DNA from: Aquatica leii
Taxonomy: Eukaryota; Arthropoda; Insecta; Coleoptera; Lampyridae
Assembly: GCA_035610365.1 (NCBI GenBank)
Contig: CM069435.1
Location: 62,183,389-62,247,388 of the forward strand
Direction: 5' to 3'
DNA length: 64,000 bases
Shown here: in pieces, positions 59,543 through 64,000 of the stretch
Layout: the number at the start of each line of letters is the position of its first letter
Position numbering within the stretch: the first letter of the stretch is position 1
The notes under the pieces: model-generated
The model's database searches: none
The model's input: the letters and a program-made list of their open reading frames with translations, nothing else
What the model was told of the DNA's origin: nothing
Program-made: the position numbers and the translations under genes

Positions 59543-59897
59543 TACACTCCCGCGAACTTTTTGTAGTAAATTTTTTGTTCAATAAATTGTTTATGTGCAA
59601 TTTTCATCCATATTGTACCGTTTTTGTAGCGTACAAGACGGATCTAATTCTGCAATTACTATAATCATTTGTCATCACTGCTGAGTAAAATTCAAATTTA
59701 TTATATTTTAAAACATAGAACAAATCATAAGGAATATCTTGTTTAATAATAATAAATTACTGCAAAAATACAAAAACTGAAGTGAAATTGGGCACCACCA
59801 CAAGTTCCAGATTTGTTTCACCTAGGTGTTTCATCGTTTCGTTACACGAACCTTCGAATCAAGCTCCCTATAAGTGTTTTCAACACGAATAATGCAA

Positions 59898-60350
59898 ATA
59901 TTTTTATTTCAAGCACAAAACACGTGGTAAGCGACGCTAACTACTATACTCTTGCAGACTCACTGTTATACTGTACATAAAGCTTACACACAGTGTTGAC
60001 TGGAGTGGACTGTAAGTTTAAGAAATGAAAAACCGTTCGTATAGATATTTCACTCGCTCTGAAACGCATAATACCAACGGGCTCGTACTCATGGCCGAAT
60101 GTTATTTTGTGTCTGGGAGGATCATTGGCTCTTACAATTTGTCTGGCTGACAAGATATAGCTTTGATATAGTCCACCAAGTAACATATAAAAATCAAGCT
60201 TCAGAATGTAAGTAAAATTAAATTATTGTTTTAGGAGCTTTAAGGCGTCTGGCAGAAGTTATGGCCGACAGGAAGTGTATGGCAACGTTGAAAACGTTTT
60301 TGCAATAGTATTTTACACAATATATATAAAAATTAGCCATCAGAATATAA
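59898..60350 (-). repeat. Duplicate of the mobile-element leader (copy 2 of 54690-55140)
   Basis: Identical by eye to 54690-55140 and shifted by 5208 bp as part of the tandem duplication. Confidence 0.75.
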
Positions 60351-61678
60351 ATGAATACTAAATGAATAACAAAATACCATAGGTTTTGTTTTTAGAAAAT
60401 TACGTCTGAGAGCTCTGGGATCTTGGACTATTAATTTACATAAATAATAATAAACAAATACTGTTTATAGTTACGCATCAAATACGTGTATTCAACGTAA
60501 ATATGAAATATTTTTAGATACTTTGTTATGTTTTCCATGATACGTATGTGTTAATTGATTATATTGTGGTTTGAATATAGTGAATGATATTTAATGAAAC
60601 AGATTACGTAGTAAATTTACTACAAAAGAAGCAACAAATTACTGCCAGAATTAAAAAAATAAGTTGATTTTAAAACAAGTAATTGGTTGCTGTTATTAAA
60701 ATAAATGCAAACTGAACTTGAAATGGAATGCTGATTATTAATAACATGTTTGACAAATATTGATTTAATCAAGGAATTGCTTGCAATTCAATGTATTTAG
60801 CTTTGGTACAGCCCTAGGATATTAAAATTGGCTGCCCTTTTGGCGATAATATTATATACAATTATATAAATAAAACTATTAAAAGATTTAAATACACGTT
60901 GCATTTAATTTAAAGTAGAATTTATTACAAACTACACACTTTTAAAGTTAAAGTTGTAATTATAATAAAGAATTCATTATCAAAGTTAAATTAAATTTTT
61001 TTCCAAGACTGATGTAAAGCGAATAAATTAATTATATTACAATAATTATTATTAGATAAAGTATTTAAAGCTTTGTTTTATTTCCGTATAATAAAAAACA
61101 TGATTGTGTTACTGTCATGATTCTCTTGCCTTGAGCTATAGCTGAATGAATCCACATGTAAATACACTGCAATATATCTATTTGCTATATTAAATTTGCG
61201 TAAAAAATTGTTTTACTACTATAGTATAAATAGTTAAGTTTTCCATACTTGTTGACGCACATTGTTTTTGATTGATTTTGTATAGGTAAATAAGACACAA
61301 TTATCCCGCACAAAACAACATGATTGTAACGCATACTGTAATGAAAATAAACTTATATAATAGGTTAGTATGTGCAATTTTTCATGTCTTCAACAAGAGA
61401 TGCAGTACCTACGGTAGGGGTTCCTATAGATTTAACATATTCTAAGATAGAAAATGTGTGATGGTTTCAGCATTATGTTGTTAAGTGCACATTGTTTGTT
61501 TAAATATCGTTTAGCCTCTATCAGATAAACCGAGTGATTTTCACTTAACTAGAAAATGGAGTTTTTCGACACACAATTTCAAACTATTGTTTGAATAATA
61601 GCGGGAAATTAAATTCACTAACATAAATGAAAAGTGTAAAAATTTTGTTTGTGTAACTGCAAAAACCATCATCAAAGA

Positions 61679-61722
61679 CTAGTGGACAGCTGTTTTGTCC
61701 TATTGGAACTCCTTAACACTAG
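61679..61722 (-). ncRNA. Degenerate type I hammerhead ribozyme
   Basis: Minus strand, 44 nt like those at 37.5-38.3 kb. Stem I is CTAGTG/CACTAG (6 bp, different sequence but still complementary). Stem II is GTTC/GGAC with loop CAATA, and the 3' part reads AAAAC-AGCT-GTC. The core is mutated to TTAAGGA instead of CTGATGA, and GAAA is AAAA, so it should be inactive. Conserved length and covarying stems support common descent. Confidence 0.65.
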
Positions 61723-61820
61723 GATACTCTGATGCAGTTTCCACATTTGCAACAAAGAAATTCGACATAGTTATATACGTTAAATTCAAAATACTAACTA
61801 CATCCTCATAGTTTTCTATA

Positions 61821-63672
61821 TAATAATTATTGCATAATGTTTACGTTTTTGGTGCAAGATACTTTATGAAAGAAGTATTTTTCAATGAAACTTAATATCT
61901 ATTTACGTGGCTTCTAAAATCTCTAATTTATCCTTGCTGATGTATTACTTTCACAAAAACCCTGTAAAGGTTCTTTTACAATTGTTTAAATAAGGATAGT
62001 TCTCTTTATTCAGTTTACATGATTCAGTCAATTAGGTAGGCAGAATGTAAGACGGCTGTGGATTGTTTAACTGTCAAGAAAAATAACCTTTTGTGAAACT
62101 TAAAACATTAGTCTAACTAAACAATAATTTTAATAACTGTCAAAAATAATCAAGACATAACATTATTTCAACTAACGTATAACAAATAACACCAATAAGT
62201 AACTTCTTCTGTTATGTAATTAATAAATATTGCATAATTTTAAGAAATAGTATCAAAACAAAACAGAAATTAAATTTCAACGTGCCATCCGTCTCTTTCA
62301 ATACACAGTATGGTTTGTTCATACATTTCTCTTGAAACATGCCTCAACATAATAGGCAATACTTCAGCGGCACATTCTTTAATTGCATTTTCAAGATGGT
62401 TAATATTTCTGAAAGTGTTGCGTTTGTAGACCTTATTTTTGAGGTATCTCCACGAGAAAAAATCGCATGGTGTTATATTCGGAGAGCGTAAAAGCTAAAG
62501 AATTTTCGAAAATCTTCCGATCCGTTTATGGGAAAAAAGATAATGAATAAAATTACAAACTTCAACTGTACTGTGCGGTTGAGCACCATTTTGTTGAAAA
62601 TGCATATTTCTGCCAAGATCTAATGGAATATCAGCTATTACATTAAAAAAGTCATTCTGGAGGAAATGCAAGTACCTCTTAGAATTAAGATTTTTGCGGA
62701 AAAAATGGTCCAATGATTTGATTATTAAAGATTCCACACCAGACATTCGTTTTGAACGAGTATTAGTCACGTGTTTTTATGACAAAATCGGGATTTTTGT
62801 CAACCCACCAAGAAAATTTTTGAGAACTAACAGTTCTTAACAGATTTTGCAGAAAAGCACATGTTTAATAATGATCTGTCTTCTTTTATTTGTGTTTGAA
62901 TTTAAAAGCTAAAATATAGCCGAGCATCTAAATCTCAATTTTCAACTTGTGGATAACGTTTGGCTTGTAAGGTCTAAATTTATTTGTTTTCAAAATTCTT
63001 CTAGTCGTTGTGCTGGATACTGAGTTCAGTTGGGCGGTTGCTCGAAGAGGAGTTCGTGGAGTTTTTACAACAGTCTGCTTTACCTAAAGCTGATGTTCTT
63101 TAACATTAACTCTAGGATTATGAGAAAATTTAAGTTTATTATCAATATTACCTTTACCCCTAACTTTTGAATTTCGTTAAAATCCTAGTAATAGTTGAGT
63201 GGCAAATGTGTTTGTCGAAATGTCGGTTGTTAAAAATTGTTGCTACTTCCTTGTGCGTTTTATAATTCTCATTGACAGTGAAAACAATTTCGATTTTGTC
63301 TTTTTAAATATTTATTCGTTTTGTTTAATTTTTAATCAAATAAATTTAAAAATGACTAAGAAAGAAGCAATAACAATCTTTAGAGCAACTGTCAATCATG
63401 AAAATAATTACATTATTTTTCTTGACAGTAAAACAGTCCACAGCGGTCTCATATTCTGCTTATTTAATTGACATTATGTAACTTAATAAAGAAAACTCTC
63501 CGTATTTAGACAATTGTAAAATAACATTTACAGGGTTTTTGTGAAAGTAATTCATCAGCAAGGATAAATTAGAAATATTAGAAGCCACGTAATAGATATT
63601 AATTTTTATTGAAAAATATATCTCCCATAAAGTATCTTGCACCAAAAACGTAAAGATTATGCAACAATATTA
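61821..63672 (-). mobile_element. Mariner-like transposon, decayed, with ~190-bp terminal inverted repeats
   Basis: The arms 61821-62020 and 63480-63672 are inverted copies. They share TTGCATAAT.TTTACGTTTT, GGTGCAAGATACTTTATG, ACGTGGCTTCTAA, AATTTATCCTTGCTGATG and TACTTTCACAAAAACCCTGT. Both outermost ends read TAAT, compatible with a TA target. The transposase relic lies between on the minus strand. Confidence 0.82.
62275..62990 (-). pseudogene. Mariner-like transposase remnant
   Basis: The minus strand reads KFSWWVDKNPDFVIKTRD in one frame (62760-62820). Then 62495-62770 gives RSKRMSGVESLIIKSLDHFF, LNSKRYLHFLQNDFFNVIAD, IPLDLGRNMHFQQNGAQPHS and HKRIGRFSKIL. In the usual FQQDGAPPHS motif the catalytic Asp is Asn here. 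Downstream (62280-62480) the frame shifts to NITPCDFFSWRYLKNKVYKR, NTFRNINHLENAIKECAAEV and ERDGWHVE at the end. It belongs to the same broad DD41D-type group as 57705-58951 but is a different element. Inactive. Confidence 0.82.
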
Positions 63673-64000
63673 CTTTTCTGTAAATAATATCAAACCTAAA
63701 AGAATAATTAGCAATATCAATTGTTTTTTCTAATTATAAATCTTTAACGTTTTTAACAAAATGAAAAAATTTGAAAATATTACAAAAAACATTAGTTTTA
63801 GCGGAAGTGAAAGAAAAAAAAATGTTTTCTGATCTTTAGATTGTTCGGTAAGCTAAAATTGACAGATCATGAAAAAATCTCTTGTTTATTTGTCGAAAAC
63901 TAGCAATTTTGAAAAGGCCATTTTCTAACTAAGTGAAAATCACTTTAGTTACGACGTTTTTATTTATAACATTATTTTCGTACTTATATTTTTTTGTAAT
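63673..64000. other. No gene recognised at the window end
   Basis: AT-rich sequence with no coding or repeat signal. Confidence 0.5.

Larger units (their letters stand above)
51076..61485. repeat. Direct tandem duplication, two copies of ~5.2 kb
   Basis: Copy 1 is 51076-56277 and copy 2 is 56278-61485. The offset is 5202 bp on the left and 5207-5208 bp on the right, owing to a few homopolymer indels. The junction at 56277/56278 joins GTTGTTAAG to GAATTACG. Both parental breakpoints share the three bases AAG, suggesting microhomology-mediated joining. The copies look almost identical except for a cluster of substitutions at about 52425-52825 against 57627-58027. Confidence 0.95.

Noticed and set aside
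63199..63471. 90-residue plus frame inside the second mariner
   Set aside because: It runs opposite to the transposase relic and partly into the inverted repeat; low-complexity and without a motif.
1..64000. tRNA or rRNA genes
   Set aside because: I scanned for GGTTCGA-type B boxes and rRNA-like GC-rich conserved stretches and saw none I could support.

Overview
This window is AT-rich eukaryotic DNA, almost certainly from an insect. The signs are an R1-like and a Jockey-like non-LTR element, a DD41D mariner, a Helitron, a Penelope-like element, defensin-type peptide genes with tiny ~50-bp introns, and a ~525-bp satellite. I see no rRNA, tRNA, operon or CRISPR. It is a repeat-dominated, gene-poor region. 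The only features that look like host genes are two small two-exon genes, at 4470-4720 and 14493-14746. Each encodes a 66-residue secreted cysteine-rich (CS-alpha-beta, defensin-like) peptide.

Layout. 1-4.4 kb: a decayed Jockey-type reverse transcriptase in otherwise featureless DNA. 4.47-4.72 kb: defensin-like gene 1. 5.0-6.56 kb: a Helitron remnant with its 3' hairpin and CTAG end. 6.9-11.9 kb: a nearly complete Penelope-like element (PLE) on the minus strand. It has direct terminal repeats (pLTRs) that carry hammerhead-like motifs, and it is interrupted by two solo LTRs of about 1.35 and 1.0 kb. An inverted PLE fragment follows to 12.45 kb. 14.49-14.75 kb: defensin-like gene 2. 15.2-24.25 kb: two adjoining elements bounded by (AT)n tracts, with inverted subterminal arrays of short motifs (AGCGTC in one, AGATCC in the other). 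The first contains RT relics. 25.35-34.46 kb: a satellite array of ~525-bp monomers, homogeneous in the middle and decayed at the edges.

36.9-37.3 kb: a decayed DDE transposase. 37.35-38.53 kb: a compact direct and inverted array of a 342-bp unit. Each unit carries a 44-nt type I hammerhead ribozyme, and two of the three copies have a fully intact core. This retrozyme-like array is the most striking thing in the window. 39.4-44.4 kb: a strand-asymmetric A-rich region leading into an R1-like non-LTR remnant. 46.2-48.9 kb: two head-out copies of an unclassified mobile-element zinc-finger protein. 49.9-51.36 kb: a solo LTR with a perfect 4-bp target duplication. 51.08-61.49 kb: a 5.2-kb direct tandem duplication. 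Each copy holds a DD41D mariner with ~0.6-kb terminal inverted repeats and a transposase broken by the same stop codon. 61.68 kb: a degenerate hammerhead. 61.8-63.67 kb: a second, more decayed mariner with ~190-bp inverted repeats.

The mobile elements are mostly dead. They record successive insertion (LTRs into PLE), duplication and decay. Possible living functions are the two peptide genes and any transcripts processed by the intact hammerheads. All statements come from reading the sequence by eye; no alignment or database search was run.
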